From Alphaproteobacteria bacterium (lineage in GTDB: Bacteria > Pseudomonadota > Alphaproteobacteria > Ferrovibrionales > Ferrovibrionaceae), in NCBI GenBank assembly GCA_026126215.1, contig JAHCJQ010000015.1, positions 1 through 46,883 on the forward strand: a stretch of DNA of 46,883 bases, in the 5' to 3' direction. The notes beneath the pieces are model-generated. The model made no database searches. It was not told the DNA's origin and saw nothing but the letters and a program-made list of their open reading frames with translations. Below, in pieces: positions 25,079 through 32,529 of the stretch (positions within the stretch are counted from its first letter, which is position 1; each line of letters starts with the position of its first letter). Position numbers and translations under genes: made by a program.

Positions 25079-28000
25079 TCAGAACGGATTCCGGATGCTG
25101 GGCAGGCGGATGCCCCCTGTCGGCGGCTTCTGCTCGGTCTGGGTCTCGGGCTTCTTCTCCTCGGTGCTGCCCGAAGGCGCGGCAGGTGCACTCGGCGCCG
25201 GTTGCAGGACGCGCGGCAGCAATCCGCCGGCCCCTCCCGTCGCCGGCGCGCCAGAGCCTGTGCCGGGAAGCTGCGGGATCGACGGCAGCGCACCGCCCGC
25301 GCCGCCAATCGCGCCGGCACCCGGCAGGCTGATGCCGAGATTCTGCCCGAGATCGCGGAACTCCTTGGGCATGTTCGCCAGGCGCTGCGGGTCCTTGGCC
25401 GCCTCCGCGAAGACGCTCTTCCAGTCGACGCCGTAGGTCGGCTCGTCCCAGGAGCCCTGGACGCTGACCGGGATCGGCAGACCGGCCAGTGGATCGCCGG
25501 CGCCCTGGCCCTGCAGGGATGCGACGAGCTTCGCCTCCACCTTGTAGTCGACGGTGCGCGGCGGCATGGGAACGACGCCGCCGCCGGCCAGGCGGACAAG
25601 CGGCGCCAGCATCTGCAGGTCGCGGTTCTCCAGCACGCCGTCCTTGATCGTGTAGCTGCCGGAAAGTTCGGCAAAGTCGGTCTTCTCCTCCCTGGACTGC
25701 GAGAAGCCGAGCGTGCGGGCGCGGCGCAGCGTATCGGCAATGTTGACGCCATGAATCGCTCCGTCCCGGAACATGAACCGGCCCTTGCCGTTCAGCGCCT
25801 CGACGAGCTGCTTCTGGTTCGCGCCGGCGGTCTTGCCGTCGGTCTCGAATTCCAGCGTTCCGCTCAGCCGGTCGGTGCCGGCGAAGGTCTTGAGCACGGG
25901 ACGTGCCTGGACGCCGGACAGCTTGATGTTGTAGTCGGCTGCCGCCGCCTGTTTCGAGCCGTCGAGCAGGGCCTGAAGCTGCAGCGTGCCGCCGGCCAGT
26001 TTCATCTGTTCGACCACAGCCTTGAGCACGCCCTTGTCGATGGTAACCGTGGCCAGCGCATCCTGCACGTCGACCTCGCCATAGCGCAGCTTGCCGATCC
26101 TGAGCTTCGCCGTGCCCTCGTTCTCGCGCAGTGCCGCAAGCTCGATCGGGTCTTCGCTCCAGCGCCCGGGCGTTTTCTGGGCTGGCTGTGCCGGCGCGGC
26201 CTGCTGGGTCGGCTTGGTATCCTTGGCAGGCGGCAGGTAGGCATTGAGGTCCGCCTCGGTGATCTCCACGTCCGCATCGAAACGCCGCGGCATGGCTGTG
26301 AGATCGATACCGCCGGTCGCCTTCACCTTGATTGCCTTGCCATCAATGGTGGCTTCCCGCAGCGTCGCCTTGGTTCCGCCACCTGCGAAAGTCGCTTTGA
26401 CGCTGAGCGGGCCGGGATCGGGCTGCTCTTTCGGCAATGGGTTGCCGACCCAGGCCAGAAGCTGGCCGACCGAGGGAATGTCGAGCTGAAGCTGCCCGTC
26501 GGCGCCCGGCGCCGGGCGAAGCTGCAGCGCGCCATCGTAGCCGAGTTTCACACGGCGCGAATCCACGGCGAGCTTGAGCGGCCATTTCTCGGCCGAGAGC
26601 GCCTTCTCCAGCGGATCGGTGACGAGCGAGAAGGCGACATCCTCGCGATTGAACTGTAGCGAGCCCTTGACGCTGGTATTGCCGGTTCCGCCCGGCAGGT
26701 CGACGGCCAGATCGAACTTCGAGAGCGTGCCGGCCGGGCTGCGTGCATCCATCCCGGCGAGTGAGGCGGTGAGAGCCGCCTTCATGCCCCGCACCAGCGC
26801 GCGCGGGCTGCGTCCGCTCGCCTGCGCGTCGAGCGAAAGATTGGCGATGCCGGTGACGGCCGCGTCCGCGCCCTGGGCGGCGCGGGCGAGCGCGCCGACA
26901 TTGACCTTGTCGACGTTGAGCTTGCTGGCGAGGGAGAGCGCATCGCTCGCAGCGTTCAGGTCGAGATTGCCGGTGACGTTGCCGCCATAGAGGCGCAACT
27001 CCGCGAGCCTGGCCGCGATGACGCCGTTCTTCCCCGTGGCATCGAGCGCGATCCGACCTACTTCGTAGCCGACGGCCTTGATGCCGCCGATGGCGACCTT
27101 GACGTCGAGGTCGAACTGCTTCAGCGCCGACAGATCGATCGGATCGTCGGGCAGGAGCTGCATCGGCGTGCGCGCGGGCTGCGGATCGCGGCGCGCCGGC
27201 TGCACCACCGGCGGGGCCGATCTGTCCGTCGGCGGCAGATAGCGGTCCAGGTCCAGAACGCCCGCGGTGAGATTGAGCGCGACGAGACGGGACTGCCCGG
27301 AAAAGTCCAGTTCGCCCGTCGCCTGCGCCTGCAGGCCGGTGCCCTCCAGGGTGAAGGTCTTGAGCAGGGTCTTGGCGTCGCGGCCCTCGAATTCGGCGCG
27401 CATGACGAAGCGCCCCGGATCCTGCTGGCCCGCCGGCAGCGGCCGGCCGAGCCAGCTTGCGAGCCGGCCGGCGGAGGGCACGTTGAGATCGAACTTGCCA
27501 TCGACCGTCGGCACCTTGGCCAACTGGACCGCGCCGTCATAAGCGAGCTTGATGTCGGGCGCGTCCAGGCTGGTCTGGATGGTCGTGCGCTGCGCGCCGA
27601 GCAGCGCGCCCGGCGTCGCCAGGGCCGTCTTCAGCGTCACCGGTTTCTCGTTCAGGACAGTCTGCAGCTCGAGCTGGAAGGGCTTTGAAAAATTCTCGAG
27701 CTCAGCCTTGATGTTGAGCGTCTTGGCGGTGATCTTCTGTCCGGTGCGGGCATCCGTGAAGGTGATCAGCCCGTCGGTCAGCCGCACATTCTCGAGCACC
27801 AGGTCCGATATCGGCAGCCCGCCCCCTCCATCGGAGGCAGGTGCGGGCGCGGCTGCGGGTTTTGCCGGATCGGCGGCGCCGGCAAAGACCCAATTGGGGC
27901 GTCCCTGCCGGTCAATCTCAAGATGGAGTTCGGGCTTGGCGATGATGAGTTCCCGGACCTCGACCTTGCGGCCGATCAGCGGGAAGAGGGCAAGCCGGCC

Positions 28001-28267
28001 CTGGACGTGGCCGAGCGAGAACATCTGCTGGTTGGCCGCCCCCGGCGCATTGGAAAGGCGCACATCCGCGAGGCGGAAAGATATGTCGGGGAAGATCGAC
28101 ACATCGATATTGCCGTCGATCGCCAGATCCCGCCCGGTGGCGGACTTCACCGCCTCGGCGATGTCGGTCTTGTAATTGTTCCAGTTGATGAAGCGGGGAA
28201 CCGCGACGACGGCGACCGCGAGCAGCACGATCAAGCCGACCACGCCAATGAGTATCTTCTTGATCAT
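25079..28267 (-). CDS. AsmA family protein
   Basis: A 1062-residue protein anchored by one N-terminal membrane helix (about 4-24) with the bulk in the periplasm. The opening (V-V-A-V-P-R-F-I-N-W-N-N-Y-K) and A-T-G-R-D-L-A-I-D-G-N-I-D are the AsmA N-domain; the AsmA C-terminal domain covers about 770-960. Two roughly 200-residue stretches (about 232-440 and 566-772) repeat the same order: K-L-x-Y-D-G-A, a P-S-x-G-x-L-x-x-W motif, a Y-L-P-P segment, a Pro/Gln/Ala-rich linker, and D-P-I-x-L. AsmA proteins form long grooved bridges that affect outer-membrane lipid and LPS assembly. The tail is Pro/Gly-rich. A GGGGAG site lies 8 bases before the ATG. It is apparently a single-gene unit. Confidence 0.9.
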   Translation of the reverse strand: MIKKILIGVVGLIVLLAVAVVAVPRFINWNNYKTDIAEAVKSATGRDLAIDGNIDVSIFPDISFRLADVRLSNAPGAANQQMFSLGHVQGRLALFPLIGRKVEVRELIIAKPELHLEIDRQGRPNWVFAGAADPAKPAAAPAPASDGGGGLPISDLVLENVRLTDGLITFTDARTGQKITAKTLNIKAELENFSKPFQLELQTVLNEKPVTLKTALATPGALLGAQRTTIQTSLDAPDIKLAYDGAVQLAKVPTVDGKFDLNVPSAGRLASWLGRPLPAGQQDPGRFVMRAEFEGRDAKTLLKTFTLEGTGLQAQATGELDFSGQSRLVALNLTAGVLDLDRYLPPTDRSAPPVVQPARRDPQPARTPMQLLPDDPIDLSALKQFDLDVKVAIGGIKAVGYEVGRIALDATGKNGVIAARLAELRLYGGNVTGNLDLNAASDALSLASKLNVDKVNVGALARAAQGADAAVTGIANLSLDAQASGRSPRALVRGMKAALTASLAGMDARSPAGTLSKFDLAVDLPGGTGNTSVKGSLQFNREDVAFSLVTDPLEKALSAEKWPLKLAVDSRRVKLGYDGALQLRPAPGADGQLQLDIPSVGQLLAWVGNPLPKEQPDPGPLSVKATFAGGGTKATLREATIDGKAIKVKATGGIDLTAMPRRFDADVEITEADLNAYLPPAKDTKPTQQAAPAQPAQKTPGRWSEDPIELAALRENEGTAKLRIGKLRYGEVDVQDALATVTIDKGVLKAVVEQMKLAGGTLQLQALLDGSKQAAAADYNIKLSGVQARPVLKTFAGTDRLSGTLEFETDGKTAGANQKQLVEALNGKGRFMFRDGAIHGVNIADTLRRARTLGFSQSREEKTDFAELSGSYTIKDGVLENRDLQMLAPLVRLAGGGVVPMPPRTVDYKVEAKLVASLQGQGAGDPLAGLPIPVSVQGSWDEPTYGVDWKSVFAEAAKDPQRLANMPKEFRDLGQNLGISLPGAGAIGGAGGALPSIPQLPGTGSGAPATGGAGGLLPRVLQPAPSAPAAPSGSTEEKKPETQTEQKPPTGGIRLPSIRNPF

Positions 28268-28370
28268 GTCGCAAACTCCCCGGAATGGGCGCCGCGCGAA
28301 GAAACAGGCGTATCCTCGCGAGGGCGCCGGATGTGACGCTGCGCTACGGGTTCTGCGAATGCCCGATTGT

Positions 28371-28448
28371 CCCGCCGGCGGGCGAGAGGGGCCCGACGCG
28401 GGATCGTTCCGCGAACGGAACCCCTGTCAGGCCATATTGATCGATCAA
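28371..28448. promoter_or_regulatory. Palindrome-rich gap upstream of the AsmA gene
   Basis: Three perfect palindromes or dyads lie within 78 bases: CCCGCCGGCGGG (28371-28382), GTTCCG-CGAA-CGGAAC (28406-28421) and TTGATCGATCAA (28437-28448). The gap between the CGNR and AsmA genes is 244 bases and holds no recognisable ORF or RNA gene. No clear promoter pair was found on the leftward strand. The dyads may be operators or transcript hairpins. Confidence 0.35.
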
Positions 28449-28455
28449 CCCCTTG

Positions 28456-28484
28456 AAAAAATTATCGCCGCGGCTGCTTCCGCG
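28456..28484 (-). terminator. Possible terminator of the CGNR gene
   Basis: A 5-base stem (CGCGG / CCGCG) with a 6-base loop at 28469-28484, followed on the leftward strand by a run of six T (28461-28456) after 7 bases. It lies about 30 bases past the CGNR stop. The stem is short and the T-run is offset, so it is only a candidate. Confidence 0.4.
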
Positions 28485-28511
28485 CGCAAGCGCTACGTGG
28501 TGACGGTGGCC

Positions 28512-29162
28512 TCAGCCGGCAGCTTGCGCTGCGCCCTTGCGGCGCCGGTAGTGGCGCTGGGCCTTGGCGCGGTTGCCGCAACTGCTCATGGAACACCAGC
28601 GGCGGTTCCCGCTCTTGCTGTCATCGACGAACAGCCACAGACAATCGCGATTGGCGCAGCGCCGCACGCGCCCCAGTTGCGGCTTCACCAGCAGGTCAGC
28701 CGCAGACCACAGGATGGGTGCAAGCAGGTCGGGCAGGATGGGCGGGGCAAGCGCCAGATTCCAGCCGTAAACGCCCGCGCTCGACCGGGCCAGGCCGCGG
28801 CGTGCCGGCAAGGTCGCGAGGGCCTGGTTGAGACCGTCAAGGTCCGCTTCTTCCGGCGCCATGCCCTGGGCCACCCTGTCGAAAATGCGTTGGATCGTCT
28901 CGCGCAGGGCAATGGCCGCCGCCAGGTCCGCCTCCGCCGACCTGGCCTCAGCTTCCCAACGCGCGATAAGTGCCTGGGCCAGCGCTTCGGGGGGGTGGAG
29001 CGCAGAGCGCAGCCAGTCGAGCAGGTCAGGCGCGCTTTTCAGGGTCTCGACCGGTTCGGGTCTGCCGCGCCATTGCCGCGTATTGGCGAAGTCGAGGCAA
29101 AGACCTTCCGGTGCCACCACAACGAGGGTGGCCGGCTGCCCATTTCGGTTTTTCGCATCCAT
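28512..29162 (-). CDS. ABATE/CGNR zinc-finger protein, probable transcription regulator
   Basis: A 216-residue protein. The N-terminal ABATE (stress-induced ligand-binding) domain has L-C-L-D-F-A-N-T near residue 21, and the C-terminal CGNR zinc finger has four cysteines C169, C174, C190 and C195, the last in the naming motif C-G-N-R. A basic tail (R-H-Y-R-R-R-K) follows, which suits nucleic-acid binding. Family members are thought to be DNA-binding regulators that respond to small molecules, though few are tested. It is divergent from the VOC gene across 96 bases that contain two matching dyads, so it is the obvious candidate to bind them and control both genes. Confidence 0.88.
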   Translation of the reverse strand: MDAKNRNGQPATLVVVAPEGLCLDFANTRQWRGRPEPVETLKSAPDLLDWLRSALHPPEALAQALIARWEAEARSAEADLAAAIALRETIQRIFDRVAQGMAPEEADLDGLNQALATLPARRGLARSSAGVYGWNLALAPPILPDLLAPILWSAADLLVKPQLGRVRRCANRDCLWLFVDDSKSGNRRWCSMSSCGNRAKAQRHYRRRKGAAQAAG

Positions 29163-29175
29163 CGCCGGACCCTAC

Positions 29176-29192
29176 TAACCTGCTAGCCGGTT
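29176..29192. promoter_or_regulatory. Operator-like dyad 1 in the CGNR/VOC divergent gap
   Basis: The site is TAACC-N3-TAG-N2-GGTT, with AACC-N8-GGTT symmetry. It matches a second copy 42 bases away (start to start, four helical turns) at 12 of 17 positions. It touches the -35 box of the VOC promoter and lies 14 bases before the CGNR start codon, so a bound protein could affect both genes. Confidence 0.6.
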
Positions 29193-29218
29193 GACAAGTT
29201 CAGGTATCAAGGTATTAT
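29191..29218 (+). promoter_or_regulatory. Sigma-70-type promoter of the VOC gene
   Basis: TTGACA (29191-29196, a perfect -35), a 16-base spacer, and TATTAT (29213-29218, five of six to TATAAT). The expected start is near 29225, 34 bases before the ATG. It is the clearest housekeeping promoter in the window, and both dyads overlap its ends. Confidence 0.7.
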
Positions 29219-29234
29219 AACCATATAGATGGTT
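29218..29234. promoter_or_regulatory. Operator-like dyad 2 in the CGNR/VOC divergent gap
   Basis: The second TAACC-N3-TAG-N2-GGTT copy. The symmetry extends to a perfect 8-base repeat, ATAACCAT / ATGGTTAT (29217-29224 and 29229-29236). It starts at the end of the -10 box and covers the predicted transcription start, a classical repressor position. Confidence 0.62.
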
Positions 29235-29258
29235 ATCAGACGAAAGGGAGCGTCGGAC

Positions 29259-29639
29259 ATGTTCAATCACGTTTCGATCGGAGTGCGCGATCTGGCGGCT
29301 TCGCGGAAATTCTATGATGCGGCCTTGGCGCCGCTCGGCCTTTCCTGTCTCAGCTCGGGGGAAAGCCATCTCGGCTATGGCGGCAAGGGCGCGATCGGTC
29401 TGTGGCTTGGGCCTACCGGCCATCCGGTGCCCGCCGACGAACGGTCCGGGCTGCATTTCTGTTTCGATGCCCCGAACCGGGCTGCGGTACGCGCATTTTA
29501 CGAGTCCGCGCTCAAAGCCGGGGGGCGGGACAATGGCAAGCCCGGTCTGCGCAAGGAATACGGGGACAATTACTACGCCGCCTTTGTCGTCGATCCGGAC
29601 GGTTATCGGATCGAGGCCTATTGCGGCAGCTCGGAGTGA
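29259..29639 (+). CDS. VOC family (glyoxalase/bleomycin-resistance fold) protein
   Basis: A 126-residue single-domain VOC protein. The first half opens M-F-N-H-V-S-I-G-V-R-D-L-A-A-S-R-x-F-Y-D, the standard beta-alpha start with probable metal ligand H4. The second module has G-L-H-F-C-F and ends D-P-D-G-Y-R-I-E-A-Y, giving the closing glutamate ligand. I chose the ATG at 29259 because AAAGGGAG lies 9 bases before it; the frame is open upstream to 29229 across the operator. VOC proteins include glyoxalases, dioxygenases and drug-binding proteins, so the reaction is unknown. The dedicated CGNR neighbour suggests induction by an electrophile or drug. Its stop is 3 bases from the stop of the convergent OsmC gene. 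Confidence 0.85.
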   Translation: MFNHVSIGVRDLAASRKFYDAALAPLGLSCLSSGESHLGYGGKGAIGLWLGPTGHPVPADERSGLHFCFDAPNRAAVRAFYESALKAGGRDNGKPGLRKEYGDNYYAAFVVDPDGYRIEAYCGSSE

Positions 29640-29642
29640 GGA

Positions 29643-30059
29643 TCAGTCCTCGATCAGTTCGAAATCGTGCGTCACGGTCGCGGTCTTGGCCATCATGGCG
29701 GAGGCCGAGCAGTATTTCTCGGCGGAAAGTTCGATGGCACGCTTGACCTTCGCCGGATCTAGATTGCGGCCGCTGACGCGGAAATGCATGTGGATGCGGG
29801 TGAAGACCCTCGGATCGCTGTCCGCGCGGTCGGCATCCAGCAGGACCTCGCAGCCGGTTACCCTCTGCCGGCTCTTCTCCAGGATCAGGACCACGTCGTA
29901 GGCGGAACAGCCGCCGGTGCCGATCAGGACCAGTTCCATCGGGCTCGGTCCCGGTTCGGGTCGGTCCTCCGCGCCCGGGCGGCCCAGCACGATGGAATGA
30001 CCGCTGGCATTCTGTCCGACAAAGGTCCGTTCTTCCAGCCAGGCCACGCGCGCCTTCAT
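29643..30059 (-). CDS. OsmC family peroxiredoxin-like protein
   Basis: A 138-residue protein of the OsmC/Ohr family. The peroxidatic and resolving cysteines are C51 (G-T-G-G-C-S-A-Y-D-V-V) and C117 (S-A-E-K-Y-C-S-A-S-A-M-M). The P-S-P-M-E-L-V-L motif before the first Cys and the K-V-K-R-A-I-E-L helix are typical of the YhfA-like branch. It probably reduces organic hydroperoxides in the cytoplasm with lipoyl or thiol donors. It is convergent with the VOC gene and divergent from the histidine ammonia-lyase gene, and appears to be its own transcription unit. Confidence 0.9.
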   Translation of the reverse strand: MKARVAWLEERTFVGQNASGHSIVLGRPGAEDRPEPGPSPMELVLIGTGGCSAYDVVLILEKSRQRVTGCEVLLDADRADSDPRVFTRIHMHFRVSGRNLDPAKVKRAIELSAEKYCSASAMMAKTATVTHDFELIED

Positions 30060-30204
30060 GTCATCGCTCCTGCTTGTGCCAATCGTTGGCGGGAAGGATA
30101 TGCCATGCCGCGCCGCGCCGGGAAAGCGGCTCGAGCCGTCATCGACGCTGCACGGCGATTTCGACTAGTATCCGCGCCATGTCTCGCCCGGGAGGCCGTC
30201 TGTC

Positions 30205-31737
30205 ATGGAAACCCTGACTATCGTTCCTGGCTGTCTCGGCCTCGCGGAACTGCGAAAAATTTGGGCTGGCGAGATCAGGCTCGAGCTGGCCGAGGATGCC
30301 CGCGGCGCAGTGGACCGCGCGCGCGGAGTGATCGAGCGCGCGGCGGCGCGCGGCGCCGTTGTTTATGGTGTTACAACCGGCTTTGGCAAGCTGGCGCAGA
30401 CCCGGATTCCCGCCGACCGCCTGGCCCGGCTGCAACTCAATCTGCTGCGTTCGCACGCCGTCGGCGTCGGCGCGCCGCTCGGGGACGACATTATCCGTCT
30501 CGCGCTGGCGCTTAAGGCGAACTCGCTGGCGCGGGGCCATTCCGGGGTGCGTTTCGCACTCATCGAGGCGCTGCTGGTGTTGCACAATGCCGGCATCTTT
30601 CCGGTGGTTCCCGCCAAGGGCTCGGTCGGTGCCTCCGGCGATCTCGCGCCACTCGCGCACATGGCGTTACCGCTCATCGGCGAGGGTCTGGTGCGTCAGG
30701 CGGGGACGGTGCGGCCGGCGCGCGCCGTGCTGGAGGCGGCGGGCATCGCACCCATCGTCCTCGAGCCGAAGGAGGCGATTTCGCTGATCAATGGCACGCA
30801 GATTTCCACTGCGATCGCGTTGGCTGCGCTGTTCCGGGCCGAACGCCTCTTCGCCTCCGCGCTGGTCGCGGGCGCCCTCTCCGTCGACGCCGCGCGCGGA
30901 TCGGACACGCCCTTCGATGCGCGGATACAGACGGTACGCGGACAGCCGGGACAGATGCGCGTCGCCGGCCTTCTGCGCGGTCTTCTGCATGGCAGCGGCA
31001 TTCGCCACAGCCATCTCGATTGCGGCCGGGTGCAGGATCCCTATTCGCTGCGTTGCCAGCCGCAGGTGATGGGCGCCTGCCTCGACCAGTTCGAGACTGC
31101 GGCTGCGATGCTGCTGCGCGAGGCGAACGCGGTATCCGACAACCCCCTTGTCTTTCCGGAAGAAGATGAAGTGCTTTCCGGTGGCAACTTCCATGCCGAG
31201 CCGGTGGCGATGGCCGCCGACGGCATGGCGCTGGCGCTGGCCGAGATCGCGAACATGAGCGAGCGCCGCATCGCGCTGCTGGTCGATGCCGCGACCAGCG
31301 GACTGCCCGCATTCCTGGTGGCCGAGCCCGGGCTCAACTCCGGCTTCATGATGCCCCAGGTCACGGCGGCGGCGCTGGCCAGCGAGAACAAGATCCTGGC
31401 GCATCCGGCCAGCGTCGACACGATCCCGACCTCTGCGAACCAGGAAGACCATGTCAGCATGGCGACGCATGGCGCGCGCCGGCTGCTGGAGATGATCGAG
31501 AATTCCGCCGGCGTGGTGGCGATCGAGCTGCTTGCGGCGGCCCAGGGGGTGGAACTGCTGCGCCCGCTGCAGTCGTCGGCAAGGCTGGAACGGGCACTGG
31601 CGTCGGTTCGCGAGGGATCGGCGTTTCTCGACCAGGACCGCGCGCTTTCGCCGGAGATCGAGCGCACACGTTCACTCGTCCTCTCCGCGACCATGCTCGA
31701 ACTGACAGGTGGCGTGATTTTCGGTCTTGTCGGTTGA
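30205..31737 (+). CDS. hutH: Histidine ammonia-lyase
   Basis: A 510-residue MIO enzyme of normal length. The prosthetic group forms from A143-S144-G145 in G-S-V-G-A-S-G-D-L-A-P-L-A-H. Active-site tyrosine Y54 (Y-G-V-T-T-G-F-G), V-Q-D-P-Y-S-L-R-C-Q-P-Q-V, G-N-F-H-A-E-P and S-A-N-Q-E-D-H-V are all present as in HutH. It releases ammonia from L-histidine to give urocanate. GGGAGG lies 8 bases before the ATG. No hutU, hutI, hutG or hutC is in the window. It instead heads a run with a cysteine hydrolase, an amidohydrolase and a Liv-type transporter. A shifted substrate (another aromatic or cyclic amino acid) is therefore possible, although the His-type motifs argue for histidine. Confidence 0.88.
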   Translation: METLTIVPGCLGLAELRKIWAGEIRLELAEDARGAVDRARGVIERAAARGAVVYGVTTGFGKLAQTRIPADRLARLQLNLLRSHAVGVGAPLGDDIIRLALALKANSLARGHSGVRFALIEALLVLHNAGIFPVVPAKGSVGASGDLAPLAHMALPLIGEGLVRQAGTVRPARAVLEAAGIAPIVLEPKEAISLINGTQISTAIALAALFRAERLFASALVAGALSVDAARGSDTPFDARIQTVRGQPGQMRVAGLLRGLLHGSGIRHSHLDCGRVQDPYSLRCQPQVMGACLDQFETAAAMLLREANAVSDNPLVFPEEDEVLSGGNFHAEPVAMAADGMALALAEIANMSERRIALLVDAATSGLPAFLVAEPGLNSGFMMPQVTAAALASENKILAHPASVDTIPTSANQEDHVSMATHGARRLLEMIENSAGVVAIELLAAAQGVELLRPLQSSARLERALASVREGSAFLDQDRALSPEIERTRSLVLSATMLELTGGVIFGLVG

Positions 31738-31821
31738 CGGTTACAGGCAAGCAACGAATAATTGGTCCCGTCAGTGCCCGGGCCGGTTTCGGCGAAGAGG
31801 CGCAGCGGGGAGGAAACAGGA

Positions 31822-32496
31822 ATGCAGGGCGGATCCGGTCGGCCAACGGCGGCCGACCGTGCGCGCGAGCCGGCACTGGTCATCGTCGACATGCAGAACG
31901 ATTTCGTGCGCGTCGGTGCGCCGCTCGAGGTGCCGAAGGCGCGCGAGACGATCGAGGCCCATTGCCGGCTGATCGCGGCCTTTCGCGCCGCCGGCCGTCC
32001 TGTCATCTACACCAGGTTCATATCGCGGCCTTACGAAACGCTCCTTTGGAACTGGTCGCCGCAATGCAGGCCACCGGTAAGGAATTGCTGGAAGGGACAT
32101 CGTCGCGGCTACGGCGATTGCGAAGGCGCGCGGGAATGTACCGACGTGATCGACGAACTGCGGCCGGTGGACGGCGACCTGATCGTGGAAAAATACGGCT
32201 ATGGCGCGTTCCACGATACCGGGCTTGCCGGAAGGTTGCGCGCGCTTGGCATCGCCTCGCTCTTCGTTACCGGCACGGTGACGCAGATTTGCGTCGAGGA
32301 AACGGCGCGGGAGGCTTTTCATCACGGTTTTCCGACCACGCTGGTCGCCGATGCGGTGTCCTCCTTCGACGATGATCTGCACCGGGCCACGCTCCGCAAC
32401 TTCGCCATGAAGTTCGGCTGGGTGGAGAATGCCGATGACGTCATTGCCAGACTGAACGGACTGCGAAATACGGCAGGGGTGGCTGCCGGCGGGTGA
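31822..32496 (+). CDS. Isochorismatase-like cysteine hydrolase
   Basis: A 224-residue alpha/beta hydrolase of the isochorismatase family. The catalytic triad is D23 (I-V-D-M-Q-N-D-F), K124 (V-E-K-Y-G-Y-G-A-F) and C157 (T-Q-I-C-V-E-E-T), with the cis-peptide region G-T-V-T-Q. I chose the ATG at 31822 because GGGGAGG lies 8 bases before it; the frame is open to a TTG at 31762 with no such site. Residues 80-107 form an insertion with four cysteines (C82, C89, C100, C106). Relatives hydrolyse amides such as nicotinamide, N-carbamoyl compounds, maleamate or biuret. Its place between hutH and an amidohydrolase suggests amide cleavage in a nitrogen-heterocycle or amino-acid pathway. Confidence 0.88.
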   Translation: MQGGSGRPTAADRAREPALVIVDMQNDFVRVGAPLEVPKARETIEAHCRLIAAFRAAGRPVIYTRFISRPYETLLWNWSPQCRPPVRNCWKGHRRGYGDCEGARECTDVIDELRPVDGDLIVEKYGYGAFHDTGLAGRLRALGIASLFVTGTVTQICVEETAREAFHHGFPTTLVADAVSSFDDDLHRATLRNFAMKFGWVENADDVIARLNGLRNTAGVAAGG

Positions 32497-32529
32497 AAAT
32501 CGCGCGGTCCTGCAATCGGGGAGGGCTAC

